NCBI GenBank assembly: GCA_010093485.1 | Contig: MU001496.1 | Coordinates: 1,803,666-1,867,665, forward strand | Direction: 5' to 3' | Origin: Karstenula rhodostoma CBS 690.94 | Lineage: Eukaryota > Ascomycota > Dothideomycetes > Pleosporales > Didymosphaeriaceae | Length of the DNA: 64,000 bases | Shown: positions 8,466 through 20,017 of the stretch, piece by piece | Numbering within the stretch: the stretch's first letter is position 1 | How the letters are laid out: each line of letters opens with the position of its first letter | Position numbers and translations under genes: made by a program | The notes under the pieces: generated by a model | What the model saw: the letters and a program-made list of their open reading frames with translations, nothing else | Told to the model about the DNA's origin: nothing | Database searches by the model: none

Positions 8466-11400
8466 ATACGCACAAGGAGGCGTGTTCTGGTCCATGGCCC
8501 TGCCTAAGAGATAAGACCGATGGCATGTATATGAGCGTTGCCCGATCCAAAGGACGCACTACGATGTTTTAAGGGGGTGCCCTTTCGATTCCTATATCGC
8601 TGCTTTCGCGGATCTGTTGCGAAGCAAAGTGTCAGACAAAAGTATGGACTGCGCCTACTCGCAAAATGAAGTGTTGTAGGGTAGAAGTGAAGTCAGGTAA
8701 GAGAGTCCCAGACACCGCACGCAGAGCAAGACAAGATGCCCAAACGATGTTCGAAGTACAGCAGACGGAGAGCACCACACCCCAGTCCCAAGGTACGCGC
8801 GTGGAGACTTTCTTCCTTACCGCGCGGTGACTGACTCACGGTCAAAGTTGCCTTTCCAGCCTCGCATCCCTCTGCATCAAACACGACCATCGCTGCCCCA
8901 CCCCACCCCACCCCTACCGCACCACACCGCGCCTCTCGCATCTACCGGACCTATACACCACGTACCTATCTCCGTGCCTCCTACCTCCACGCCGTGCCGA
9001 ATGAAGGATTTAACATTACCTCTCGCCGCCCCATCCCATCCCACGCCAAGCCCAAGCCCAAATAGGAAAAACCCAGTTTCTATTTTCTCTCGCAGAGCAT
9101 TAGCGACGAACGACTAGCGTACCCGACCGACGTCAGTTAGGGAGTGGTATGTATCAAAAAGTCATGACATGACTTTGTCAAGCGGAGCGAGGTGCGAGAT
9201 TCGCAAATTGCTTGACTAGCTGCGAGGGAGGGGGTGCTGACGCCTGCAGCCAGCACATGTATGTTCGCGCTGCGCTGGGGGGCCGGGGCCGGTTCAAGCA
9301 ATCGAGACCAACCCAACCGACCGTGCAAATGCGCGGCGCCCGCCGTGCCGTGCCGTGCCGCAGCTGGCTGGCTGGCTGGCTGGCTTTCACGGCGAGGCTC
9401 GCCCAGCTGTCCAGCCTTGTCTGGGTGGGCTAGGCAGCTGTGCGGTGGTGCGTTTGGAATGGATGGGTGAAATCATGAGTGGATGGAGGGATAGCGACGC
9501 GACTGTCCTGTCCTCCGTTTCCGTCTTCGACGGCAGGCCCTCGTCCAGCCTTCCAGCAGATTGGCGGCGGGCCGCTTTCGCGCTCAGCCCTGTCCTGGCC
9601 ACCGACGCTGTCTGGTGGCGCCAAGGATGCAGCGCTATCCCGTGCCTCGTGTTGCAGGATTCCGGCCCCCGGACTTAAAGCGCATGCACATGCCCGACCC
9701 ACCCAAGGCAGCGAGACGCATCTCTTGGGTGTTCTTGCGCCCACGAGGGCCACCGGAAATATAACTCTGGACGCCGGATCCGTGCGTGCGTGCTTTAAGG
9801 CAGTGGATGGTGACGCGGCGTGGGGAGAGGCGGTAGGCCTGAATCGTACGAAAAACCACTCTACGCGTGCAGAGCGCGCCCCCGTGGTGCGGGTGCGAGG
9901 CGGCAACGTGCTGGACGATGCGTGGACGTGTTTCTCGTCTCTCGTGGCGGTTCGAGAGACTGTCGGCTGGTGGGCCCCACGGAAGCAGCTGATGTTCAGC
10001 TTCTCTGCCCTGCGTCCCAGCTCCCTCTGCGTGACCGCCACGCAAGCACTCGCAATGCCTCCTCTCCATGCGATGCCGCAGTGCAATTCGCGTCGCACGC
10101 GCCCCATCATGTGGCGTTTGCCTATCCAGCTCTCTATGAAACGTGCACACCGGTCGACGTCGCTGCAAGGGTCCAGGATCCAGATCCAGCTTCCAGGATG
10201 AAAGAGCGAAAGAGTTGCCTCTAACGGCCAATGCGCCAACCAGACTATGCTCGACCAAGAAAATAGTCCATGCTTGATCGAGAGAATAATCCTGGGGTCG
10301 CACGCGCCAGCCAGCTGGCGAGCACGTTGACACCGCGGGCGAAGAAGGCCTGCAGCAGGATCAGTGCCGTGGAGGATTCGTGCACGACGCTGATTTGCCT
10401 GTTCGTTCGTCTGGCCTCAAACAGCGACCAGGCGCTCATCAAACACGATGGAAGTTGAGCCCGGGCCCTTCAAAGGCTCGCGGGGCAGCGATAGGAGCAA
10501 TACAGAATCCCATGATAAAATCATCATCCCTCGCGTATTGCCCGATCTGGTGCGATTCGCGACCCCAGAGCGTCTGGCATCGTGCAATCAATGCTTCCAC
10601 GCGTCGTGTACGAATAGCCTTCGATTCGACACAATTTGCTGTATTGTTTAGTGTGTGGACGTACGAGACTGGCAGCTGCTCCAGGCAGATCTTGGTCGGC
10701 ATTGCAAGCTCTCCATGATTCGAAGGGACGGATCATCGAGAATCGAAATGAAAATTCAACCGAGCGATGCGGCAGTTTCCGCAAACAAGAAACTTATGAA
10801 AGTCTCTTGAACTGTGGATATCCTCCCGTTGCGGCAATCGCCCATGGTCGTGCCGCTAGCTGGGGTGGTGCCGTACGGGATCGTTGAACAGGTCCGTCCG
10901 TACGAGTAAGACCGGTATTGCAACGGCGCCGAAATACAGTAACTTGTAGAATACCGCGACTCAGGGGCCTCGCGATGCATCATGCTTGTGGACCCCACGT
11001 AATCACCCTGGAGATGTACACCGGCTATTCTACGCCGATGCCCTAACCCCGACGCCGCATCGCCCCTAATTGTGCCACGACGCCACGCCTCAACAATTGT
11101 GGTCTCCTGATCCATGGCCCCCAGCTCTTTCAGCCGGTCGGACACATTTATGAACACAAGACCGAAACCCAAGAAACGGTGTTGAGAGGAGCTGGGTATT
11201 GGCCTTGGACGGTGCGCATGCCACGCCGCCCGAAACTCTCTCGTTTTCGCATATGCATGCACCGCCGGTGACAGACGCACTGATGAGGCGCATCACGCCT
11301 GTCACGCTGCGAAAACTACTTACAGGAACCGGCGCGGAAGACGGCGGAGGGGCTCGCACAGCTGCATGCCAGCGAGAACAGCGTAGCTGCGGCTTGCGAC

Positions 11401-14400
11401 GTGGTATATTGAAGAGTGACGACAAGTGCAGCGCAGTAGTGAGGATCATCCCGTCTGCTTCGGAGCTTCGTTATGCTCCGCGCATCCCGTGATACCCGCT
11501 GCCTGCGCTAGCAAAAGGTGCTCAGACCGCGTGCTTCCGAGAACTTGCTCATAGCGAAGCGTTCGTCTTGTAGAACTTCTCATTTGTTTCAACATGATCC
11601 GAGGTGCGCGTTCAACTGTCGCATCAAGGTTCCAACGGCTCTGCCGCAATACGATGCGGAGCCGTGTCAGAACCCTTTTCCAGCCCTACGAGCATGCGGG
11701 CATAAGCCGTCAGATGCAAGCCGCCGAGACGTGAGACGGTAGATCCGGGGAAGCGAGGGTATCCGAGGAGGACGTAAGCACCTCCTCTGCCCATGACATC
11801 ATGCTTCGCGTCCTGCTCATTGTGGTAACCGTTTCGACTCTGTCCCAAACTCGGTACAGGCAGTGCCCCTATCGTAGCGCTTCTGCACACCAAAGCGAGA
11901 AGGTTGACGCGTCTCGATGGCAATTGGTATACCGAGCTTTTACCAATCCAGGAATGCAATGCGACGGGAGCTGTGGCTTGTCGCCTGTCGGGGATGTGTT
12001 TCTGCTGCGCTTCGATTCGATGGCGCGCATGAGTACATGCCGGATGTCGTTTGCTCGAAATGCACCGATATGTCCGAGACCACTCCAACAACCTCTGAAT
12101 CCTTCGATTTAGCCTGCGAGAGCTGCAGCGGCTCTACGCTTGCACCGACGGCCACATTCTACTTTTCTGTGCAAAAAACAAAACCTAAAGACCGGTTGCC
12201 GGCTGCTAGTTGTTGAGGCCGATCACACTGTATCCGTGACAAGATGCTCCCACTGCGGTCACGTTGTTGACGTCCAGGTATCGTAAGGAATCCCGTACGA
12301 GATGCGAACGGACGTGATTTTCGTTTCAAGACTTTGGGTTTCGCGTTGCGATGATCGCTTTTTTGGAACCGTGACGTAGACTGCCTGGGTAGTAGAAGAT
12401 ATCGCCATCCTGAACAGCTCTTAGCCTCGATGCAAATGCACAACTGCACAACAGCTAAGAATAGAATGCTCGTGCGATCAAGCAGTACCACTGCGCGAAG
12501 AACGAGTCAGGTGTCAGCGAAGCCGCAGCCTCAGCCACTCGGCACCTGGGCATTGCTCTTGGCACGTGACTTTGACTGGTCTCGCACGTTACGCCAGACT
12601 GTGGTAATGACTCTTAGCGTAATCAAACTTCGATGATGGTTCAAGCTTTCCAACAGGCGACGGCGCCGGACTGCGTCTCCACCGGCCTTAACGCGTCGGC
12701 CTTTCTCGTTCAGCTGGACGCTTTGTAAGATACCGTACTGCATCTCCCTAATAACGATGTGCCCCAAGACGCATTCGAGGAGGCGTTTGGGTGTCAAACT
12801 GGTGCAGTCGCCCACACAACGATAACAGGTCGTTCGCTGATAGGTTCGAAGGACGAGGCCTTCCCCATAGCTACCTGAGGAGCGCGTCGGTATTTCTGAA
12901 ACGTTGGGAGCCTGACCTCTCCCCCAGAATCTGAATTTCTATTGCCTATGTTCTCTAGTGCAATCTCCGCGCATCCTCTAAGAACCACATATTGTTGTGG
13001 AGGCCTGATGTCGACTTTACGCCCTGCGCAGCAAGTTTGAAGTTGAAGCACTAGTGCAGGGTGCCTTTCGGAGGAATACGTTAACTCCTAAGGAGAAGCA
13101 TCATCGGATCAGTTTGATTCGTCTGGGGTATCAGTCATTTTGCTCATGATGATGCGCCACTTCGACCCCATGGGAGGACCGACTATGGAATCGAGATCAC
13201 GTGGAATTACGCGATGCAGGTGCGACACCCTGAAACATAGACAAGGTCGGATTTAGATGATGGCAGTTGAGAAAGGAAGTTTGCGTATGATCAAATAGCG
13301 TACTTGGAAAGACCTGACTGGGCTGCTCAGCAAATGGAACTCAGTTTGAACGAGTTCTAGTGACCAGGCAGTTGGAAGCGACGATTCATGGCAGTCGACG
13401 AAACGCGTGGCTTTGTTCGCTACTGCTATTTTCGAATAGCGAAGTGTCCGAAAGATATTCTGGATTCGTTGAGCGTCGAGAGTACTGCGAGCCGAAATGC
13501 AGCCTTGTTCATGCTGTAGTCTAACAAATGCTCTAGCGAGGCACGGCCGGCGCTTCGAGACGCGGTTCGTTTGGCGCGCCACTGCCGAAGGATTCGGGAG
13601 ATCCTCGTAACATCGGTCAACCTCGTAGAAAAAAGAACATGTTCAAAGAAGATGTTCGTGCTTGGCGAACGATTGAGGGGCACCTAGAGAGCATCACTAA
13701 GCGGTAGGGCTTTCGGCTACGAATGTTGCCTCGCTAGATGCAGCTAGCATTGTGGACGCCACCGGTGAGTTCGGGGACCTGTGTAACAGCGTACCCCAAA
13801 AGATGGTGAAAACACCAGTCGTGGGAGGTGGGCGCGCCAGGAAAGGGGTGCAGGTATACGCCAAACGGGCCATCGCCGACCACAACTGTAGCTCTGATTG
13901 ACCGATTGTTTCGAAACGTATTTTGGGGTCGACAGGGTGGTAGCCGGAGTAGGATTCTGCATGCAGCCCTGCATGGTGTTGTGGAGGGGTAGCAACATCA
14001 GCCATTGGCTAATATCAGACGGAAGGATGCCAGTCGAGTGTCTGCCACGAGGTCTGACACCCGCTCTCTCCAAATTGCCGGTGCACTGTGAGGGGTAGGT
14101 TAATATCGAGTGGGCTGCGTTGCGGCAAAGGCTTGTCGCGGCGCTTGCGATACTGTGACGATAACCTTGCAGTACCGGTGGTGGTGTGAGTGCATTGTTC
14201 CTATGTCGATCATGCGCGAGTAAAGAAGACGTGCGTCGTGGTATGTGAACGTTCTGAAAACGGGCAGCGCTGGAGCCATTGCTTGCACGCATTCGAATAT
14301 CGTTGACTTCGTATCCCCTTTATTCCCAGTGAGCTCGACAACAGGCGGCTCAAGCGCTGGTTCCCGCTGTGGTCTATGCGCCAGTATCAGGAGAAGGCGA

Positions 14401-17400
14401 GGTCGTATGAAACTGTACTCTCATTATGAGAATGATGTCGCTCTGTATTCCAGACGTATTCGGACTGTGATCATCTGGCGCTGCGACATAGGGCAGGGCA
14501 GAGGCACCCCGCGCACGAACATTGCGGTGTGCTTGTGTCTCTCATGTTCGGGGTTGTCATGCGCTCATCGGTGAAACTGGAGGTGAGTTTGTACGCGGGG
14601 GCACAAGGGGTTTAGGCGTCCATGTGCTTGCTGTGGTGCAAGGGTCGCGAACGGTAGGCCCACCGTCTTGTGTAGGGCTGGCCATAGGGCTGAACCTCTG
14701 TCGTCATTTCCCGTGCGATAGTCCGGAATGGGACTAGCACACTTGGGTCCCACCTAAAAATAGAAACTGCTCCAATCGCAGTGGTAGTTTTGCTAGGACG
14801 ACTGTACAGTGTATAATTGGAACACCCGGGACGACGTGGCGAGCTCCTGAGAGACTTGGACTTGAGAGTTGGGAGACGCTGGGGGGAGTCTTGTTATTTC
14901 GGTGGCGGCACGGTGGGTGTTACGGCCGGCGGTTAGGTAGGCGTTTTTGCAGCACACGGGGCAGACGCATCCCCAGATTCAATACCGCACGTCTATACCG
15001 CACGTCCGCAACAAGGGGCTCTGGTGACGCGGACGGTCAAGTCCCTGCTCGTTGTTCGACAAACCTGTGACTTTGCTGTCGCCATGTATTGCTGTCCCTC
15101 TTCGGTCGCAGCCTACAGGTTGCTGCCTTTCCGTGTGTCGGTGAGGGATGCTGAGGCCCCCCGGAGGGGCCGACTTGCACTTCGCTAATAGCCCCAAAAG
15201 CGGAAGGCACTTCGTGCATCTCCTCCAAACGGCCAATCTCGCGCTGCGCAACCAGTCACCACGAGCCGGCAGAATGTGCTTCGTCAAGCATAGCCAATGG
15301 GTGCGCCCTCTCGCCGAGGTCAGCCTTGCGAACCTCACCGCATCGGCCAGCAACCTCTGTTCACCGTGTGCTCGCCTGCACGGGTCTCCACCCATACATC
15401 GCCAGTGGTAGATGTGCCATGCCAAATTCCGGCTCGCTGGGCACACCGTGAGTTGTGTGTTAAGGAGGGAGGGCTTGGTGGAGATCAGTCGCAGTCACGG
15501 GCGCAGTCTGGAATCTTGCCCTCTTGCCTTCTGGAGTTACCCTGCAAATTGCCGAGCGAAGATAGGTACTCTTTGTAAACTGCCAAGGGCAGGCTGCCAT
15601 GGGAATGTAGTCCGCACCGAGTGCTGCTCGCGAACCCGAGTTTGTTGGGTGTCCCGCTGCTGTTGTCTCGGACTCGCTAAATCATGGCGGGCAACACCGC
15701 ATCTGAAGCTTGAACAGTAGCAAGTAAATGCGACAGCACCAGACAAGCGCTGAACTCGACCTTGAATGGTGTCTGAGTACCTTCGGCCGTGACTAGATAT
15801 GCAGCCCTGCGGTGCACTTGTGTCCGAAGGTCTGATACATAACATTATGGGCTGTTAGCTCAGTCGATCACTTGCTGGTGTAACTCGGACCAATTGCTCA
15901 AACTGCATCTAGTCGCCTCAATCCTTCGTAGCCTGCCATAGCATTGACGTGATGTTACCGGTAAAATACAGTGTATGGCGTGCATGGACGACCTACTCAT
16001 CCGTGTGTTTCAGCGTGTCCAACACTGCGCCGAGCGATCAGTCGCTTTCAAGTGATTGTGTGATGCGGACGAAACAGACGGAGATGTGCGCCTGTGGCTT
16101 GCCCAGGGACATTCGCCAGCACCTCAGTCATCGAATCATCGCAGGAGAGGTGAATATGAGTTGTTCACCCAACAACCCACTGCAGCGGTCCCTTGGGCCG
16201 AGCCCTGCTATCCCGCTCTGTGGTTATGGTGCTGACGGAGCGATGGATGAATGTCGACCCGATCGTTGGGGATCCTGACGCTGGCCTGATAGCATAGCGG
16301 TACGGAAATTGGACCCTTTGCGACCTTGCCAATGGAATTTGGCCTTCCAGCTGGGCCACGCACTACGGATAAACAGTAGAACATGGAGAGAGGTGTGGAA
16401 TTGCGATAAGCTAGAACAGATGCGCTAGAACAGATGGTCGCCGTTTCAGATCCCGGTCTCGTCCAATCAGGTCATGTTTTGTGCGAAGGCTTCACGTGAC
16501 CAGAGTCAAGAGCAAGAGTACGGGTCATTTGTCAGCCCGGACGAACATATGGCTAATGGCCGATCATGAACTACCCCAGTATCGCGTTGCCAATGTGTCG
16601 AGGAGTTCCGCTCCTTTGCGACGCAGATGCTTGGATTGCTTTCTGTTTCAAGGATCGTGAGCGGGGACAGATGCTTGTGTCCATGACCATGACCAGGCTA
16701 CCTGTCCGTGGCTTTGGCGGTTTGACGGAATGGCAGAACCGAGTAGATAAAGCACTTGTTTAGGGCGTACCTGGGTCACTAGTCGGGCACGTGATCTGCA
16801 GGATCTGATTCGCCAGGCCACGATCGAGGACTTTCGGCCCCAGACTACGAATTGCTTTCCGAAAATGGTGTACGCGTGGGCCAAGGGAGCACGGTCCCGA
16901 CGGGGGTGTTTGCTAGCTGGACATGGTCATGGCCTACGTACGTTGGTCTGCATGACTGACGGAAGGCGGCGGTCGAGGTATGTATGATTGCAAAGCGAAA
17001 GTGTCCGAGCCATGTCTCCGGCCAAGCACGCCGCCTTTTGTTGCGCTCCACGGGTGCACATGTCACATGCCAGTCGTGCCGCGTCCTGGCCGCTGCACTC
17101 TGTTCGGGCCTGTGTGGTCCGCCGCACAGTAGGTATGGAACAAGCTTTACCGTTTGGGGCGCCAGACTGCTTCGAGTAGCACTGTGCTCACCGACAGTTG
17201 CGGAGGTGCTGACGGGACGGGAGCGTGGGCGTTGGTAGGGCTGGGGCTCAGATGCTTGTGTGCAGCACCCTTGCTGGAGAGGCTCAACTGTGGCTCGAAC
17301 GGCGGGTGGGGACAAGGCGCAGGGCGGAGAGAGCCAGGCTCGCTCGTATATTTAGGACCTTAGCAAGCAGACTAGGCCGCGAGGGGAGAAAGCTGTGAGC

Positions 17401-18419
17401 AGTTCCCAGATTGGAACAAGAGCCGCGCCGCCAACGGCTGCAAATCAACCGCCGCTGGGCAGCGTCGGTGCGAGGCGCGAGGAGACGACCAGGACGCCGG
17501 TGGAGGTCCGTCGAGAAGCAGGCGGCGAAGCGAAAAGCGAGTGTTCGCTGTGGGGGCCGTGGTGCGCAGTGCCGCGTGGTGTGTGGTGTGTGTGGTGGCT
17601 AGGCCAAGTGCAGTGCAGGACTCGTTGGGCGTGAGCGAGGGACTGCTCGGGCGGCATGCAAGTGTTCGCCCGTCGCCGTGTGCACAAAGAAGGCGGCGTG
17701 CGGAGGCGTGCGGAGCGGTGCGGAATCGAGCGGGCGCGGTGCTGTGCTGTGCTTCCGCCGCGACAGCACCAGCACCAGCACCAGCACCAGCACCAGCAAG
17801 CAGCAAGCAGCAAGTCGCTCCCTCGCTCCCTCGTTCCGGCACGCTGGGCGCTACAAGGGCTGGCGGGCGTCGTTGTCGTGGTGTCGCTCGCTGACCGCTG
17901 GCCCCCCCGTTACGATACGCTGCTAAACCCCCCTACGCGCCCGGCACACGCCCCCAGCAGCGCGCTCCTCAGCTGGCGATTGGCACATCTGCCACCCATG
18001 CTAGCGCGGGTATAGGGCTGGAGGCGGTGGGATGCCCGCCAGCCTGCAGCAACAGTGCAGTGCAGTGCACCCCAGCCCCAGCCGAGCGTCCGACCGTGGG
18101 CCTTCGCGGCCGACGATGCATCTCCCAAAACGGACGCACAAGGCGGAGCCCATAGGGCGTTGCTCATGAGCGAGCCGGCCTTACCACTGCGCAGCGAAAC
18201 GAGCTTGGACGGAGCAGGGGTGCAGCGAGCGGGCGCCCTCGTCCATATTTATGGCACATGGCGCCCGCTGCCTGTATACATAATACCCCGTCCCACCTCC
18301 AACAGCTCCCATCCTGCTCTCACATACGCGCTCTGATCACTTGGCTTGGATCAGTCCTGCCTCCCTCTTCCTCTGCCTCTGCCTCTGCCTCACCCTTTTG
18401 CTCTTCAACACACGCCATC
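8466..18419. other. About 10 kb without a recognisable gene
   Basis: Both strands were read. Frames of 100-270 aa occur (9.4-10.3 kb on both strands, 10.8-11.3 kb, 14.9-15.5 kb, 16.8-17.3 kb), but their translations look compositional, overlap each other on opposite strands, and show no family motif or supporting splice pattern. Base composition is not AT-rich, so this is not a RIP block. Simple repeats occur: CTGGCTGG units near 9363-9382, CAGCAC units near 17764-17800 and CTCTGC units near 18370. E-box CACGTG motifs occur near 12563 and 16494. The part nearest 18.4 kb is presumably the promoter and leader of the bZIP gene. Confidence 0.45.
17764..17800. repeat. CAGCAC microsatellite
   Basis: About six tandem CAGCAC units followed by imperfect AGCAAGC units. 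The tract lies in the non-coding region upstream of the bZIP gene. All three frames are open through it, so it makes the overlapping long frames here unreliable. Confidence 0.85.
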
Positions 18420-19413
18420 ATGCACAGGCACGCTGGCTACCAGTACGCCGCCGCTCCCGCAGCGCCCACCCACAGATACTCGGGCACCTCCAGCGCCTTC
18501 TCCGCCTCGGCAAATCCCAACGAGGACTGGACCAAGATCTCAGATCTTGCTGAGCGCCGAAGGATTCAGAACCGGATTGCTCAACGTGAGTCCCCTCCCT
18601 CAGCCTGGTCCTGGCCCGATTCCTAACCCACTGCAGGCAACTACCGCAAGAAGCTCAAGAAGAGGCTCGAAGACTTGGAGCGCCGCGCCGCCTCGAGCTC
18701 GGCCTCGCCCGAGCAGAAGCCTGCTGAGCTCCAGCCCACGCAGCCGTCCGCACGCCAACCCTTCCCTTCACCAGCATCGTCCGAATCCGACTTCAGCCGC
18801 CGCACTCCGGAGATGCACAGCTACGAGGAGAGGGGCATGTTCTCGCACCAGTACACGGACCGCCAGCTCTCGACCTCGCCTCCGCCCTTCTCGTACAGCG
18901 CATACCCTACTCCCGAGTCAGCCGCATATCCGGTGCCCTACACAACCACCGCTACGCCCTACCACTCAATACCAACCACCATCTCGCCCGAGATGACCAC
19001 ATACGCCTACCTGCCCCCGCTCTCGGCTGCCTACTCCACCACCTTGCCCAGCCTGGCGCCGCCCATGAAGTCCGAGTACTACCAGGAAGACGACATTGCG
19101 AATCCCTTCGCGAGCGGCTACCAGCTCATGAACTCGATGGAGATTCCTCCTCCACACGCTTACCCGCCTAGCGATGCTCATGTAAAGCTCCCTCCTCGCA
19201 AACCCTACTCTTACGCACATTGAATTCCAACTCTTCAATCCATCACACCGCGCTTCGACAAGCCACTCGCTGACAGTCCCGTGGCAGACACCACCACTTC
19301 TGAGCGACTCGTTCGAGACCTCTCAGGCCAACTCTCCACCGGAGATGTACCAGCCCACCACCCCAGACTCGATGCCTCGCACGCCTCCGATGCACCCCGT
19401 CCCTGGCATGTGA
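18420..19413 (+). CDS. bZIP transcription factor, Yap/Pap1-like basic region
   Basis: Three exons: 18420-18585, 18637-19181 and 19288-19413, about 278 aa. Intron 1 (18586-18636) has GTGAGT...CTAAC...CAG and splits the basic region. Intron 2 (19182-19287) has GTAAAG...CTGAC...CAG. Reading through intron 2 gives an early stop at 19223, while splicing restores a Pro-rich tail ending PRTPPMHPVPGM. The spliced basic region reads AERRRIQNRIAQRNYRKKLK. NRIAQRNYR fits the NxxAQxxFR signature of fungal Yap/Pap1-type bZIPs. The leucine zipper is short (about two heptads from LEDLE), as in a common Pezizomycotina subgroup. The rest is Ser/Pro/Tyr-rich and probably activating. A nuclear DNA-binding role is secure. 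The target genes are unknown. Confidence 0.85.
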
Positions 19414-20017
19414 GCGTCACGAGAAGCGACCTTTCGCGCATTCGTTACCGGAGCATCGGCCGAGGCTTGAGCACACTCAGCCCTGCCATGCCCCCGTCCC
19501 TTCTTTTCAGGACGCTTTGTCTTGTACATTATCTTTTGTCTCTTGTTTATTTGCATAGCATTTCAGCGAAGGTTATCGGTCAGACCAACACAAGCGACGG
19601 AAGGGTCCTTCGCTTGGTATCACGAATGGACAGGCTGGAGTTTGGGCGTGTTCTTTTCGCTTCTGGAAGCTTTCTCTTCGCTGGGTACAGGGAAGGACTG
19701 GCCCCGGCTGGCAGGCCTAGATAGATGACCATAGGAACACTTGCGCGCCTTCGAGATTAGCGCGATCAATATCACCATTGCATCCGTCTCAACATTGCTT
19801 GCTCTACCTGTGCTCTGTCGTGTCATGTGCCGTCGGTGGTTCTGGTGCAGGTGGTGTCTTTGATGGTCGTAAGGGCTCTTCATCTGTGACGTTGGTGGAC
19901 CCATGGCCTGCGCGAGTCGCGTTTCCCCAGCGCCAAGAGCGACGCGGTCGCGCGTCTTCCGACCTCTAATGTTTTCTACCGTTGTCAGCTGCGCGAGACC
20001 GTCAACCACACATTGCC
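19414..20017. other. Intergenic region between bZIP gene and ORC1
   Basis: 0.6 kb containing the bZIP 3' flank and the ORC1 promoter. No conserved element is recognised. Confidence 0.4.

Noticed and set aside
9430..10333. Overlapping open frames of 230-270 codons on both strands at 9.4-10.3 kb
   Set aside because: Three frames overlap on opposite strands in GC-rich DNA, none shows a family motif, and Arg/Ala/Ser/Pro dominate. This is typical of chance frames in GC-rich non-coding sequence.
15849..15925. A tRNA-like start, GGGCTGTTAGCTCAGTCG
   Set aside because: It resembles a D-arm, but there is no B box, no pairing acceptor stem and no anticodon arm downstream.
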